This document shows, piece by piece, positions 1 to 8,659 of a stretch of 64,000 nt of DNA. The stretch's first letter is position 1, and every line of letters starts with the position of its first letter. This DNA comes from Tropicimonas aquimaris. Lineage in GTDB: Bacteria; Pseudomonadota; Alphaproteobacteria; Rhodobacterales; Rhodobacteraceae. Both the position numbers and the translations under genes were made by a program. The notes beneath the pieces were generated by a model. It was not told the origin of the DNA. It did not search any database and saw only the letters and a program-made list of their open reading frames with translations. Location of the stretch: positions 1-64,000 of the forward strand of contig NZ_JBHTJT010000002.1 in NCBI RefSeq assembly GCF_042676185.1, in the 5' to 3' direction.

Positions 1-305
1 CCGCGAGTTCATCAGGGCCCAAACCGAAACCGCGTAGGTGTCCGGTCAAATGGGGGCAAGTTCATGGACCTTGTTGAGCCGCGACAGAGCGGAACAGATC
101 ACTTGACTTGTCGTCCGCAACAAATCGTTCACCAAAATAATGCGCTTCTCGGCCGGGCCAATGAAGAGCGGTCGATAAGTGCCCCCCAAAAAATCTACTG
201 TGCGCATTCAGCAAACAGTTGATCCCGGTCATTGTCGGGACTCGAAAAAGGTGTCGATCCTAAGAGTTAGTCTTGAAGGCCGTGATCCTCGAAGGAAGAG
301 ACGAA
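1..305. other. Left-edge region without assignable gene
   Basis: The first 305 bases hold no gene that I can name. Plus-strand frame 1 is open from the window edge to a TGA at 220-222, but its translation shows no recognisable domain and could be chance or the tail of a gene cut by the edge. On the minus strand, bases 1-50 can be read as a glycine-rich peptide that stays open to the edge, also unassigned. Confidence 0.4.
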
Positions 306-1151
306 ATGAATGGCACTGAGACGGCGGATCTTTATGTGGGCTTCATTGCACCTTTGTTGCCCTTTTCCTTTCTCGCAGTTCTGACGCTTGTCGCACTTCC
401 GGCAGCAGCGTTCCTCGGCTTTCATATTGGACGGGTTACGCTTAGCCGTAGACAAGTTGACGGTGTTTTGCCTGAGCAGGCGCCTGGAGCCACCTCTCTC
501 GGCGCAATGTTGGCGCTCCTAGGACTGCTGCTCGGCTTTGCGTTCAGTTCGGCGCTTGGATGGCGCGAGGCGAGGCAGATAGCGCTCGTCAACGAGGCGG
601 CGGCGATTAGCACGGCCTTTCTGACAGCAAACCTTGTCGAGGATCCGGGGCGCAGCGATCTTCAGTCCCAGTTGCTCGCCTATGCGAATACACGCATCGC
701 GAGCCGTGCGGATATCGGATCAATGGAAGCCTGGAACGCCTTTCTGGAGCGGACCCTGGAAGCACAGGCGAAAGTCTGGCCAGCGACGATGCAAGCCATC
801 GGAGGAACAACATCCGATCCGATCCGGGCGGCAGTCGTGCGCAGCGTGACCGACATGCTCGACGCTCATACATATCGTGTCGCCGCGGCAGCCGAACAGA
901 TCCCGCCACCGGCCAAGTTGATGATCTTTCTGGCCTCCGTCGTCGCGATCTTTGTCGTCGGCAACCGGACGGCAATGCAGGGCAAGACGCTGACTTGGCA
1001 TGTCTTCGCCTTTGCGGGGCTGCTCTCGGTCGTCATGATCGTGATCTTCGATCTTGATAGAGCGCTGGAAGGCACGATGAGGGTGAACCCTGACACAATG
1101 AACCAGACCATCCGTGAGATGGAAGCCGCCCTCGCAGCCTCTGACGACTGA
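306..1151 (+). CDS. DUF4239 (bestrophin-like) membrane protein
   Basis: This 281-residue protein looks like an inner-membrane protein of the DUF4239/bestrophin-like family, whose function is not established. Two hydrophobic segments lie near the N terminus (about residues 10-43 and 68-90) and two near the C terminus (about 205-222 and 232-253). A soluble helical region with the motif VNEAAAISTAFL separates the pairs, which is the layout typical of the family. The ATG at 306 is preferred because GGAAGAG lies just upstream. An in-frame ATG at 273 has no comparable ribosome binding site. The gene stands alone, converging on the cytochrome gene across about 220 bp. The family assignment is by pattern recognition. 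Confidence 0.72.
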   Translation: MNGTETADLYVGFIAPLLPFSFLAVLTLVALPAAAFLGFHIGRVTLSRRQVDGVLPEQAPGATSLGAMLALLGLLLGFAFSSALGWREARQIALVNEAAAISTAFLTANLVEDPGRSDLQSQLLAYANTRIASRADIGSMEAWNAFLERTLEAQAKVWPATMQAIGGTTSDPIRAAVVRSVTDMLDAHTYRVAAAAEQIPPPAKLMIFLASVVAIFVVGNRTAMQGKTLTWHVFAFAGLLSVVMIVIFDLDRALEGTMRVNPDTMNQTIREMEAALAASDD

Positions 1152-1373
1152 AGTGGTTTCTATCGCCCTTGGCGAAGTGCCGCGCGAAACAGGAGATACG
1201 GCAAGGACCGAAAGCAGGGCGGATGCTGTGGAGGGCGTCGTTCCGGCGACGGTTCGGGCCAGCCCTTCCCTGGTTTGGACCAACCGGGGAACTCGGGCCG
1301 GCGCGGCGTTTTCCTGTGCAATCCTCACATTTTCCGGTCACCGCGAAGCATCCCAATCTCTTTCATGTACGGG

Positions 1374-1802
1374 TCAAGGCACGTAGCGCTCGGGCTTGGG
1401 AAATTGGATGCTTTCTAGGAAATCAGCCACGGCGATCAGGCGGGCCGGTATGAGCGTGACAATCCCGTTTCCGGTATCGAATTCGACCATCGGACCTGCG
1501 CTGAGTTCCGAAATCACGGGCATGTCTTGGCGTGGGTTGGTACTCTTGGTGTAGCCATCGATGATCGACATGACCTCGAGCATTGGCCAGATACCGCCGC
1601 GGCGAGCGGCGATCCTCGTCAGGTCCGCTGGGTGCGTTTTCAGGCTGGCGGCCGCGGGGCCGCCGCCCTTGCCATCAACGCCGTGGCATCTCGCGCAGTG
1701 CGCTGCAAAGATCGCCTCTCCTCCCGAGGAGGTACCGTCCGCATTCGACTGGAAAGCGCACCCCAAGGCCAAGACCACGGTCGGAAACAGTAGTTGCCGC
1801 AT
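1374..1802 (-). CDS. Exported c-type cytochrome
   Basis: This 142-residue protein is a small periplasmic monohaem cytochrome c. It has a hydrophobic N-terminal signal (residues 1-21), one haem-binding CARCH motif at residues 36-40, and a plausible distal methionine ligand at Met94 in QDMP. Cys15 in LALGC leaves lipoprotein anchoring possible. It is the last gene of a minus-strand run, 11 bp after the preceding DUF1254 gene, so co-transcription is very likely. The context of exported DUF1254 and DUF3604 proteins suggests it passes electrons for a periplasmic reaction, but that reaction is unknown. Confidence 0.85.
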   Translation of the reverse strand: MRQLLFPTVVLALGCAFQSNADGTSSGGEAIFAAHCARCHGVDGKGGGPAAASLKTHPADLTRIAARRGGIWPMLEVMSIIDGYTKSTNPRQDMPVISELSAGPMVEFDTGNGIVTLIPARLIAVADFLESIQFPKPERYVP

Positions 1803-1813
1803 GTTCAGGCGTC

Positions 1814-2812
1814 CTATTCCGCAGGCTCTGCCGCCGGGAAGGTCCAGCTTCCGTCGAGGATTTCCTCACGGGGTTGGTACATCCGGACGGCATAGTTCCA
1901 GCCCGGCGTTACGGGGATGCAGTTCACGCGCCCATCGCCGCAACCTCCGAAATGAATCGTGAAGGAGCCGTCGTCGTTCGGTACGGCGGAATAGTTGTTG
2001 TAGCTGTTCACACCGAGGTCGTTCTCCTTGAGATAGCCCTCTGCATTGTAGACGGTGACCGACCAGAAAGCGTCCACGGGCACGTCTTTGGCATTGATCA
2101 AATATGGCGTCTCGCCATCGTTCTGCTCAACGCTGGCGAGGATATAGGTGGCCGCTGTCCTCGGCAGGCCGCCCCATCCCGACAGAGCGCCGATCAAGCG
2201 CGCGACGGGCTCCGTTTCCTCCCTGCGGCCGAAGGCATGGGTCGACTCGAACCCGAGGGATGCAAGATCGTTGATCGCCCGGCGCGCCATCGCGAGCTTG
2301 TCGAGATCCCAGCGGGGGGCGTCGAACGGGCCGGCTCCGCCTCCGCTGATCGCGATTGCGTCCTGCGCGGCATGGGCAGCCTCTATATCGGCGGGATCGG
2401 TGACGTCGGCAAACGTTCGAAAAGTGATCGAAGCGAAGCGCGTGCCCACATCCTCTTCCGTCAGCGTATAGGTTCCCGGCTGCGCCTCGACGAACATGTC
2501 GTGGTCCTGATTGACCACGTGCATCGACTGGTAGCGCCCGCCGATTTCGGGCAGCGTGATCTCTACCGGTTCTGACAGATCCACAGTGATCTGAGAATAG
2601 AGCGTATCCTGGTTCATCCGTATGACCGGCTGATTGTCGGGCGTCGTCGGTTCCCGAAAATGACCCAGTTCTCCAACGTCCATACCGTTTGCTGCCATCG
2701 CGGAGCGGAACATGTGGTCCGATTCCGCCCGGATCAGGTTATCGAGATTGACGTCCTGCGCGGCGGCGAGAGAGGGCACGAGCAGACCAATTGCTATGAG
2801 TTTCCGTATCAT
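1814..2812 (-). CDS. Exported DUF1254/DUF1214 protein, copy 1
   Basis: This 332-residue predicted periplasmic protein has an N-terminal DUF1254 domain (about residues 25-160, with NQPVIRMNQDTLYS) and a C-terminal DUF1214 domain (about 235-330, with DAFWSVTVYNAEGY). The molecular function of these domains is not established. A Sec-type signal (residues 1-19) ends at LAAAQ. The start at 2812 is chosen because AAAGGAC lies upstream; the frame extends further 5' but runs into the neighbouring gene. It is a tandem paralogue of the gene at 2824-3885, 11 bp away. The last 15 residues are nearly identical in the two proteins. Confidence 0.85.
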   Translation of the reverse strand: MIRKLIAIGLLVPSLAAAQDVNLDNLIRAESDHMFRSAMAANGMDVGELGHFREPTTPDNQPVIRMNQDTLYSQITVDLSEPVEITLPEIGGRYQSMHVVNQDHDMFVEAQPGTYTLTEEDVGTRFASITFRTFADVTDPADIEAAHAAQDAIAISGGGAGPFDAPRWDLDKLAMARRAINDLASLGFESTHAFGRREETEPVARLIGALSGWGGLPRTAATYILASVEQNDGETPYLINAKDVPVDAFWSVTVYNAEGYLKENDLGVNSYNNYSAVPNDDGSFTIHFGGCGDGRVNCIPVTPGWNYAVRMYQPREEILDGSWTFPAAEPAE

Positions 2813-2823
2813 CACTTGTCCTT

Positions 2824-3885
2824 TCACTTTGCCGGCTCGGCGGTCGGGAAGGTCCAGCTTCCATCGAGGATTTCTGCTCTGGGCTGGTACAGCCGGACGT
2901 TGTAGTTCCAGCCATCCATGATCGGCAGACAGTTGACGCGACCGTCGTCGCAACCGCCGAGATGAACCGTCATCGAACCGTCGTCGTTGCGGGTGCCGGT
3001 CACACTGTTGATGTTGTAGGCGCCAAGCGCGTTCGGCTCGAAGAACCCTTCAGCGTTGTAAAGGCTGATGGACCAAAACGCGTCGACCGGAACGTCGGCA
3101 GGCACCTCGATCTTGTATTCGCCAATCGGGAGACCCGGCTCGACGTTGAGGTAGTAGGCCTCCTCCTCAGGTAGCCCACCCCAACCGACGGCCGTACCGA
3201 GGAAGTGCCGCACGGGCTCCACCGCCTCCCGGCGTCCGAACGTGTGAGTGCTGTCGGGCGCGTAGCGGCCGATCTCGATTGTGGCCCGGAGCAGTCCTTG
3301 GAAACTTTCCTCGTCGTAGTCCGGCGGGATGAAGGGCGCCGCGGACGCTGCTTCCAGCGTCATCAGGTCCTGGAGTGCGTTCACCTCGGCCACGTCGTCC
3401 GGGTCGGCCGCGTCGACGAGCGTGCGCATGAAGACTATGACGTAGGGCGTGTCAAAGGTCTCCATGTCGAGAGTGTAGGTGCCGCCGCCGTGAAACACCT
3501 CGTTGATGAAATGGTCCTGATTGATGACCATCGCAGACATGTAGCGATCGCCTGCATCTGGCAGCGTCAGGGTCGCGCCTTCGCTGATGTCGATGACAGC
3601 AACGCTATAGAGCGTGTCTCGGTTCATCCGGATCGTCGGCTGGTTTTCCACTGGCGTCGGATCACGGAAATGGAAGAAGCGGTTCACGCCGCCCGCGAGC
3701 GAGACATACTTGTCGAGCTCGATATCCGTTGCCGCCCTTATGAAATTGTCGATGGTGACCGGGACTTCCCGAGCCTCGAGGAGCGCCCGCAAGCTGTCCG
3801 ATGCGCTCTGCCCGATTGCCGAATCTGCAGAAAATGTTGCACCGGCAACGGCGATGACAGCCGCTATGATTTGCGATCTGGACAT
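2824..3885 (-). CDS. Exported DUF1254/DUF1214 protein, copy 2
   Basis: This 353-residue predicted periplasmic protein is a tandem paralogue of the gene downstream. It has a signal peptide (residues 1-25, ending near SAIGQ), a DUF1254 domain with NQPTIRMNRDTLYS, and a DUF1214 domain with DAFWSISLYNAEGF followed by GGCDDGRVNC. The two cysteines around that last block are conserved in both copies and could form a disulfide. The gene ends 11 bp before copy 1 and lies 120 bp after the RcnB-like gene. Function is unknown; a binding or enzymatic role in the periplasm is inference only. Confidence 0.85.
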   Translation of the reverse strand: MSRSQIIAAVIAVAGATFSADSAIGQSASDSLRALLEAREVPVTIDNFIRAATDIELDKYVSLAGGVNRFFHFRDPTPVENQPTIRMNRDTLYSVAVIDISEGATLTLPDAGDRYMSAMVINQDHFINEVFHGGGTYTLDMETFDTPYVIVFMRTLVDAADPDDVAEVNALQDLMTLEAASAAPFIPPDYDEESFQGLLRATIEIGRYAPDSTHTFGRREAVEPVRHFLGTAVGWGGLPEEEAYYLNVEPGLPIGEYKIEVPADVPVDAFWSISLYNAEGFFEPNALGAYNINSVTGTRNDDGSMTVHLGGCDDGRVNCLPIMDGWNYNVRLYQPRAEILDGSWTFPTAEPAK

Positions 3886-4005
3886 TTTCCCCTCCCATTC
3901 ATTGCTTCACTTTCGTCAGCCATCTGACCCTGATGGTTGGTGCCGGTTCCGGAGCGGGACCGGCACTTGACTGTACGCCGCGCCCATCCTTCGCTTTCTT
4001 CCGCC

Positions 4006-4374
4006 TCAGCGCATGAGGTCCGAGACGATCCCAAGTGCCTCGAGGACAACGGCGGTATCGCGGACAACGCGATAGACTTCGTTGTCGTAGCGCGCATAGC
4101 CCTCCCCGGGCCTCAGCGGCGGAAGGCGCCAATCGTCGTAGTCCGTGATCCAGACGTAATCACGGGGAAGGATCTCTCCATGGCGGTAGATCTTCTTGTA
4201 CTGTCCCGGGGGCATGCCGCCGGGCTTCTTGGCGAGCCCCGGTGGCGTACCGGCGACCTTTCCGGGCGGCACCTTGTAGATCTTGTTCGGTTTGTTGTTG
4301 TCGGCCAGTCCCGGCGCCGCGGACGCAGCCAAGGCGATGGCAGAAACAAGCATCAGAGCGCCTTTTGCAGTCAT
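4006..4374 (-). CDS. RcnB-like periplasmic protein
   Basis: This 122-residue protein has a signal peptide (residues 1-24), a Pro/Gly/Lys-rich linker with two PPG repeats (PPGKVAGTPPGLAKK), and a C-terminal region RHGEILPRDYVWITDYDDW...LPPLRPGEGYARYDNEVY. That region matches the RcnB family of periplasmic proteins, first known from nickel/cobalt homeostasis; CigR-type proteins are similar. No metal ligands are obvious, so a metal role here is not shown. AAAGGAGGA ahead of the ATG at 4374 is a strong ribosome binding site and rules out the longer upstream frame. It lies inside the seven-gene exported cluster. Confidence 0.75.
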   Translation of the reverse strand: MTAKGALMLVSAIALAASAAPGLADNNKPNKIYKVPPGKVAGTPPGLAKKPGGMPPGQYKKIYRHGEILPRDYVWITDYDDWRLPPLRPGEGYARYDNEVYRVVRDTAVVLEALGIVSDLMR

Positions 4375-4516
4375 GATCGTCCTCCTTTTCGAACCTGAAC
4401 TTCCAGATATCCGAGGTGATATCGCGACCGGAGGAAGCTCAGGTTGCTCTGCCTTCATGAATTGTTGGGACGTCGGCACGAGGTATTACCCGGCGCCCCA
4501 ACCTCTCTGAACATCA

Positions 4517-4533
4517 GGTGGCATTGTGCCACC
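4517..4533. other. Small perfect hairpin in a 224-bp intergenic gap
   Basis: GGTGGCA, a TTG loop and TGCCACC form a 7-bp perfect stem in the gap between the 4599-4967 gene and the RcnB-like gene. No T-run follows on either strand, so it is not a classical terminator. It might separate expression of the two halves of the cluster. Confidence 0.35.
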
Positions 4534-4598
4534 CGACCCAGAAATCCCCTTGTGTTCTCGTTGTATTACCCACTGGCTGCCGCGATCCTTCAAAGGGT

Positions 4599-4967
4599 TC
4601 AGTCCAGAGCATCCTTGACTGCCGTGTCGACGGCTCCGGCGAGCAGCGTATTCGGATCCGCCTCGCAGGCTTCTTCGAGCGCCGCGACGAACTCGTCCTT
4701 GAGGCCGTTACGCTCCGCTTCGTCCGGGATTTCCGCTTCGACATCGATTTCCCGGTTGAAGAGCGATACCGCCGCCATCAGGCGCACGATCTCGGCAACC
4801 TGGTCCTCGTCCTCGCCATAATTGGCGAGCACGCTCTCGCAGCTGTGGTGCATGTAGGGCATGGCCTCATCCAGGATGCGGTCCATTTCCTCGTCGGCAA
4901 AGGCAGTGCCACCGAATGCGACTGCAAGGCCGGCAATGATTACAGATAGCCTTGAAGATGGAGTCAT
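4599..4967 (-). CDS. Small exported acidic protein, unknown function
   Basis: This 122-residue protein has a signal peptide (about residues 1-25, cleavage near GTAFA-DEE) and an acidic, helical mature part with two cysteines (in HHSCESV and EEACEAD) that could pair. I recognise no domain. The start at 4967 follows GGGGAGA; a longer frame reaching 5024 would overlap the next gene. The spacing to the glycine-zipper gene upstream is 53 bp, so it probably belongs to the same transcript as the rest of the exported cluster. Confidence 0.65.
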   Translation of the reverse strand: MTPSSRLSVIIAGLAVAFGGTAFADEEMDRILDEAMPYMHHSCESVLANYGEDEDQVAEIVRLMAAVSLFNREIDVEAEIPDEAERNGLKDEFVAALEEACEADPNTLLAGAVDTAVKDALD

Positions 4968-5020
4968 TTCGGGTCTCCCCAGTCTCTTCGTTCCAAACAG
5001 TTCCCGCGGATCTGGGGGCA

Positions 5021-5233
5021 TCACTTGGTGTATCCGGCGATCGCGCCAACGACGGCCCCCGCGGAGGCGCCCTTTTTACCGCCGACCAGATACCCGACAC
5101 CCGTTCCGACGAGGGCGCCTGTCATGGTGTTATGCGCGCGTTTGCGGTCGGCATCTGCCGGACCGGACAGCGCCAGGCCCGCCAAGGCAGCCACCGCGAA
5201 AATCGCAACAATTTTCCCAAGAAAACTTGCCAT
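5021..5233 (-). CDS. Glycine-zipper membrane protein
   Basis: This 70-residue protein has an N-terminal hydrophobic signal or anchor (residues 1-29). Its C-terminal half carries regularly spaced glycines (GALVGTGVGYLVGGKKGA and GAVVGAIAGY), the glycine-zipper pattern of small outer-membrane or envelope proteins. The ATG at 5233 is preferred because AGGGAG is spaced 7 nt from it; a GTG at 5239 is too close to that site. It lies 45 bp downstream of the DUF3604 gene. A role in envelope structure is inference from the pattern. Confidence 0.7.
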   Translation of the reverse strand: MASFLGKIVAIFAVAALAGLALSGPADADRKRAHNTMTGALVGTGVGYLVGGKKGASAGAVVGAIAGYTK

Positions 5234-5278
5234 TTTCACACTCCCTTTGTTGTGCGTTCAATCGGTCTTTCGGTGCGG

Positions 5279-7192
5279 TCAGGACGCCGGCGTCACCCAT
5301 ATTGGTGATGTGTAGGCGCGTTCCTGGTGTGTTGGCTCGATCGCCTCCGGAAGGTTGATGCCGAAGAACACGGCGTCATATGTCGTCCACCGGGGCGTCG
5401 GAATTTCGAGAACGCGCACGTAGTAAAATGCGCGCTGCGCCGGATCGAATTCCGGGTCCTGCCAGAATGCGTCGAGGTAGGGGGCGCCAATTGCGTTCGT
5501 GAAGGTGGCGGTCGAGACATCGACGGTGTTGCCGACATCGCCTTCGCACGCGCCATCGACAATCGCGCGACCATCCGAGCAGGCCACGTCGTAGACGCGC
5601 TCCTGCGTCTCGCCATTGGCATCGAGCCAGCCTTTTACCACCTGTACACGGTCGAGGTTGGCCGCGTCCGGATCGCGCAGGGCACGGATCATGAGCTTGG
5701 GAGCCACTGTCAGTCCGGACAGATCGCCGCCCATCGGCACGCCGTTCGCATAGGCATAGGCGGCGAAGTCGGAGCGTTCGAGGTCCTCCGCGGCGAAATC
5801 GGCCCCGGCAAAGACCCGAACCCGCAGACGCGTTCCCGTCGTCGCAAAGACCTCCTTGCGGGCGAATGCGTCCCAGATCGCCTCTCGCGTATTCTCGCGC
5901 GACCAGACGGCGGCAAGGCCAGAGGCAAGGCCCTCGGCGTGAAGGATATCGTCCGATGGATCGTCCGGTGTGAACCTGCCCGTGATCTGTTCGTCGAAGC
6001 GGACCGGGTCATTGGTCGGCTCGACCATCGAGACCTTGCCGAAGTAGTTGTCCTCGGTCGTGGTCGCGAGCGCCGTATGCGAATCCGTCGATCCGACCAT
6101 GCCAAACTTGAATGGGTTGGTCCCAAGGGACTCCGCATAGGCCAGCCCGCGCTTCAGAGCTTCGCGCGCATATTCGCGCGGCAGCATCTCGGGCGTCTTG
6201 AGTTCCGGCCCAAAGCTGCCCTTGTCCCATGTCCCGTAGTCGGCAAAGGCGTCATCGGGTGACAGCATTGGATGCGCTTCGCCATCACCCTTTATCTGGG
6301 TGACTTCGTAGACTGGCTCCCACCGCATCCGGCGCTCGGCATAAGCTACATCGAGGGGCGCACCGGAAAGAGTCTTGTCGTCGAACATCAGGCCATTCGA
6401 AAGGTTCCCATTATGAGGGATCGACAGCACCCTCCCGCCCGTCAGGCCCTCATAGGTCTCCATCCAGTCCCAGAGATCCTCCGGGTCTTCGCTGTCATAG
6501 GCGCTGAAGGGCACGACTTGATCGGCAGCTTCCTTGTCGTCCCGCATCATCACCACGCGGTGGAGGTTGTTCCCGGACGGCCCGGCTGTCCATTCGTACC
6601 CGATCAGGGCAGAAAAGGCGCCGGGATCATTATGCTGTTCGGCAGCATCGGTCAGCCTGTGCCACATCGTTTCCTGCAAAGACGTATCCGCGAGAGGATC
6701 GCCTGCTTCCCCGCCCATGGAAAAGGCATCGCCCCAGTACACATACGCCTGGGCGACCGCTTCGTGTGTTCTTGGTGCGAAAATGTCAAACAGGCCCTTG
6801 CCCCAATCGGTCGCCAGAACCTCGGCATCCTCTTCGTCCAAAGCGATATACAACCCAAGGTTTTCCGCGTGGTCCGCGACGACGAGGAAGTCGAGCGGGC
6901 GTTGTAGTCGCGCCTTGATGCCGTGCGATGAGGTAACCGTTTCGCCCTTGGCAAATCGAAACGCATCGTCGGGCGTTCGAGTGGCGCCGGCGAGGCCAGC
7001 ATCCGCAGAAAACGCCGTATGAAGGTGTGTATCCCCAAAGAAGACCTGGTTGGGATAGTCGTGGCTGATATAGGGCGAGTACTCCGCGTCCGGATCGGGT
7101 GCCATGCCCACCAACTCCTGTGCCGCCACCGTCTGGCAGACAAACAAGGCTGTTCCCGATAGCAAGAGCGCTTTGATTGTGATGCGTGACAC
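5279..7192 (-). CDS. Exported DUF3604 (PHP-like) protein
   Basis: This 637-residue protein matches DUF3604, a large exported family with PHP-like metal-binding motifs and no established substrate. A GTG start at 7192 follows AGGGAGGA and gives a signal peptide ending at VAAQ (residue 25). The mature protein begins with FFGDTHLHTAFSADAG, a PHP-type metal-binding motif. Further candidate metal ligands lie in VVADHAENLG and GSTDSHTA. It is the promoter-proximal gene of the seven-gene exported run. Divergent to it, 273 bp away, is an AraC-type regulator, which may control it. A hydrolytic activity is plausible but unproven. Confidence 0.85.
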   Translation of the reverse strand: MSRITIKALLLSGTALFVCQTVAAQELVGMAPDPDAEYSPYISHDYPNQVFFGDTHLHTAFSADAGLAGATRTPDDAFRFAKGETVTSSHGIKARLQRPLDFLVVADHAENLGLYIALDEEDAEVLATDWGKGLFDIFAPRTHEAVAQAYVYWGDAFSMGGEAGDPLADTSLQETMWHRLTDAAEQHNDPGAFSALIGYEWTAGPSGNNLHRVVMMRDDKEAADQVVPFSAYDSEDPEDLWDWMETYEGLTGGRVLSIPHNGNLSNGLMFDDKTLSGAPLDVAYAERRMRWEPVYEVTQIKGDGEAHPMLSPDDAFADYGTWDKGSFGPELKTPEMLPREYAREALKRGLAYAESLGTNPFKFGMVGSTDSHTALATTTEDNYFGKVSMVEPTNDPVRFDEQITGRFTPDDPSDDILHAEGLASGLAAVWSRENTREAIWDAFARKEVFATTGTRLRVRVFAGADFAAEDLERSDFAAYAYANGVPMGGDLSGLTVAPKLMIRALRDPDAANLDRVQVVKGWLDANGETQERVYDVACSDGRAIVDGACEGDVGNTVDVSTATFTNAIGAPYLDAFWQDPEFDPAQRAFYYVRVLEIPTPRWTTYDAVFFGINLPEAIEPTHQERAYTSPIWVTPAS

Positions 7193-7416
7193 TTCCAGAT
7201 CCTCCCTGTTTTCGGCACACCTCCTGTCAGATGAGCGCGAATTGCCGTTCAAATCGGTGGGTGTGGTCGGAAAGGGCCAGGCGCGTATCATGCGGCCCGG
7301 AACTTCCCCATAGCCGATCCCAACCGAAGAAGGGTGCCAATCTGTTGGGGCAAGTGCCTTTGGCAGAACCACGACAATCGTGGGCACAGCGCAAACTTGG
7401 CAAGCCCTTCGGATGA

Positions 7417-7430
7417 TTGATTCATATCAC
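7417..7430. promoter_or_regulatory. FNR/CRP-family-like binding site
   Basis: TTGATTCATATCAC matches the FNR consensus TTGAT-N4-ATCAA at nine of ten positions. It lies 36 bp before the AraC-type gene and 225 bp before the divergent DUF3604 gene. Two close relatives (TTGATTCAGGTCAC) precede the two universal stress protein genes in this window, which supports a real regulator site. Confidence 0.5.
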
Positions 7431-7465
7431 AGACAGGCTGATCACTTTGCGACAAACTGCTTGCC

Positions 7466-8488
7466 ATGACGGTTCCGCTCTATAACTCCCGGGCGTGGAG
7501 GCCCGTTGTTGACGCCACCGACAGGCTGATGTCCGCTCGGGTCGTCGAGCGCGCGCTCCGGTCCATCGGGTTGAGCCGAACGATCATCGAAGGGTCGCCA
7601 GTTTTTTTTCCGTATGCCCTGCAGGCCGCCTTCGCGGAAAGCGTCGCGCGTCAGACGGGCGAACGACATTTTGCGCCGCGCGTGACGGCCGAACACGGCT
7701 ATGAGAAAGTGGAGTTCTACGGGCAGTACGTTCTCGGCGCACCGCGTCTGGACACGGCTTTTTCCCGGGGTATGCGCGCACTCAGGCTCGTGCAGTCGGG
7801 GTCTTCTGCATCCCTGCGAGATGCAGGCGAGTTCGTGATCCTGCAATACGATTCTGGCATCAGTTCCGTTGTTGGGGCCCGTCATGTCGATGAGGGGTCA
7901 CTCATGCTCATCGTCGATCTCATACGACACTTTGCCGGACAGGATTGGCGGCCTGAGTGGATCGAGTTGCCCGCGGCATGCTCCAACGACACGATCCTCG
8001 AAACCATCTTTGGAGCGCCAATCCGATGGGGCGCCAATCTTCCGGGTATCGCTCTTCGAAAGGATATTCTACAGGCGCCCAATCCGCACCCACGGGAAGC
8101 GAAGACCGCGACATTGTACAGCGATGTGAAGGCAAATCTCCGGGCCCGCCCGCCGGAGAAAATGGCAGATCTTGTGAAGAACATATTGGTTCTGCTTGTC
8201 GTTGGGGGAGACGTTTCGGAAGACGCTGTCGCTGCGCAGCTTGGTCTTGGCACGCGCACCCTGCAGAGACGCCTTTCCTCGGAAGGCAGCAGTTTCCGCA
8301 ACGTCCTTGCATCCTTCCAGGCGGAACGGGCTTCCGCTCTACTCCTGGAAACGGACCATTCAATCCGGGAAGTTGCCTCGGCGTTGGGCTATCGAGAGGT
8401 GAACAGCTTCCGGCGGGCTTTTCGGAACTGGACGGGCAAAACACCGACCGAATACGCCGCCGCGAAACCCGTTGGTCTGTTAGCTTGA
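7466..8488 (+). CDS. AraC-family transcriptional regulator
   Basis: This 340-residue cytoplasmic regulator has an N-terminal Arabinose_bd-type sensor domain (about residues 20-210). Its C-terminal AraC DNA-binding domain (about 230-332) shows both helix-turn-helix units: VAAQLGLGTRTLQRRLSSEG and IREVASALGYREVNSFRRAF, ending with the family signature TGKTPTEY. No good ribosome binding site precedes the ATG at 7466; an in-frame ATG at 7529 is possible. It is transcribed away from the exported cluster, the usual layout for a local regulator, so control of the DUF3604-to-cytochrome genes is the natural inference. The inducer is unknown. Confidence 0.88.
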   Translation: MTVPLYNSRAWRPVVDATDRLMSARVVERALRSIGLSRTIIEGSPVFFPYALQAAFAESVARQTGERHFAPRVTAEHGYEKVEFYGQYVLGAPRLDTAFSRGMRALRLVQSGSSASLRDAGEFVILQYDSGISSVVGARHVDEGSLMLIVDLIRHFAGQDWRPEWIELPAACSNDTILETIFGAPIRWGANLPGIALRKDILQAPNPHPREAKTATLYSDVKANLRARPPEKMADLVKNILVLLVVGGDVSEDAVAAQLGLGTRTLQRRLSSEGSSFRNVLASFQAERASALLLETDHSIREVASALGYREVNSFRRAFRNWTGKTPTEYAAAKPVGLLA

Positions 8489-8659
8489 TCTCTGCTTTGC
8501 AAGCGTTGGTGCAATCCAGTTCGATAGCCGCGGTTCAATTCCCGATGCCCGGGATACCGAAGCGCGTAGGCTGCTCAATATCTCTGCATCGAGCGTCAGC
8601 GCTTTGCAATTCGTAGTCGGGAACGACGTACCGATAAGTCGCTGCCTCGATGTCTGCAT
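8480..8659 (-). CDS. Possible small protein (59 aa), unknown
   Basis: A 59-codon frame starts at an ATG preceded by AGGAGG, though with a long 12-nt spacing. The product, beginning MQTSRQRLIG, has no recognised domain. Its 3' end overlaps the AraC gene stop by a few bases in convergent orientation. It may be a remnant gene or chance. The rest of the 420-bp gap between the AraC-type gene and the integrase (8489-8908) shows nothing else. Confidence 0.22.
   Translation of the reverse strand: MQTSRQRLIGTSFPTTNCKALTLDAEILSSLRASVSRASGIEPRLSNWIAPTLAKQRSS

Noticed and set aside
8520..8560. tRNA-like T-arm sequence GGTTCAATTCC
   Set aside because: The flanking bases do not pair as a T stem and no acceptor or anticodon arm can be built.
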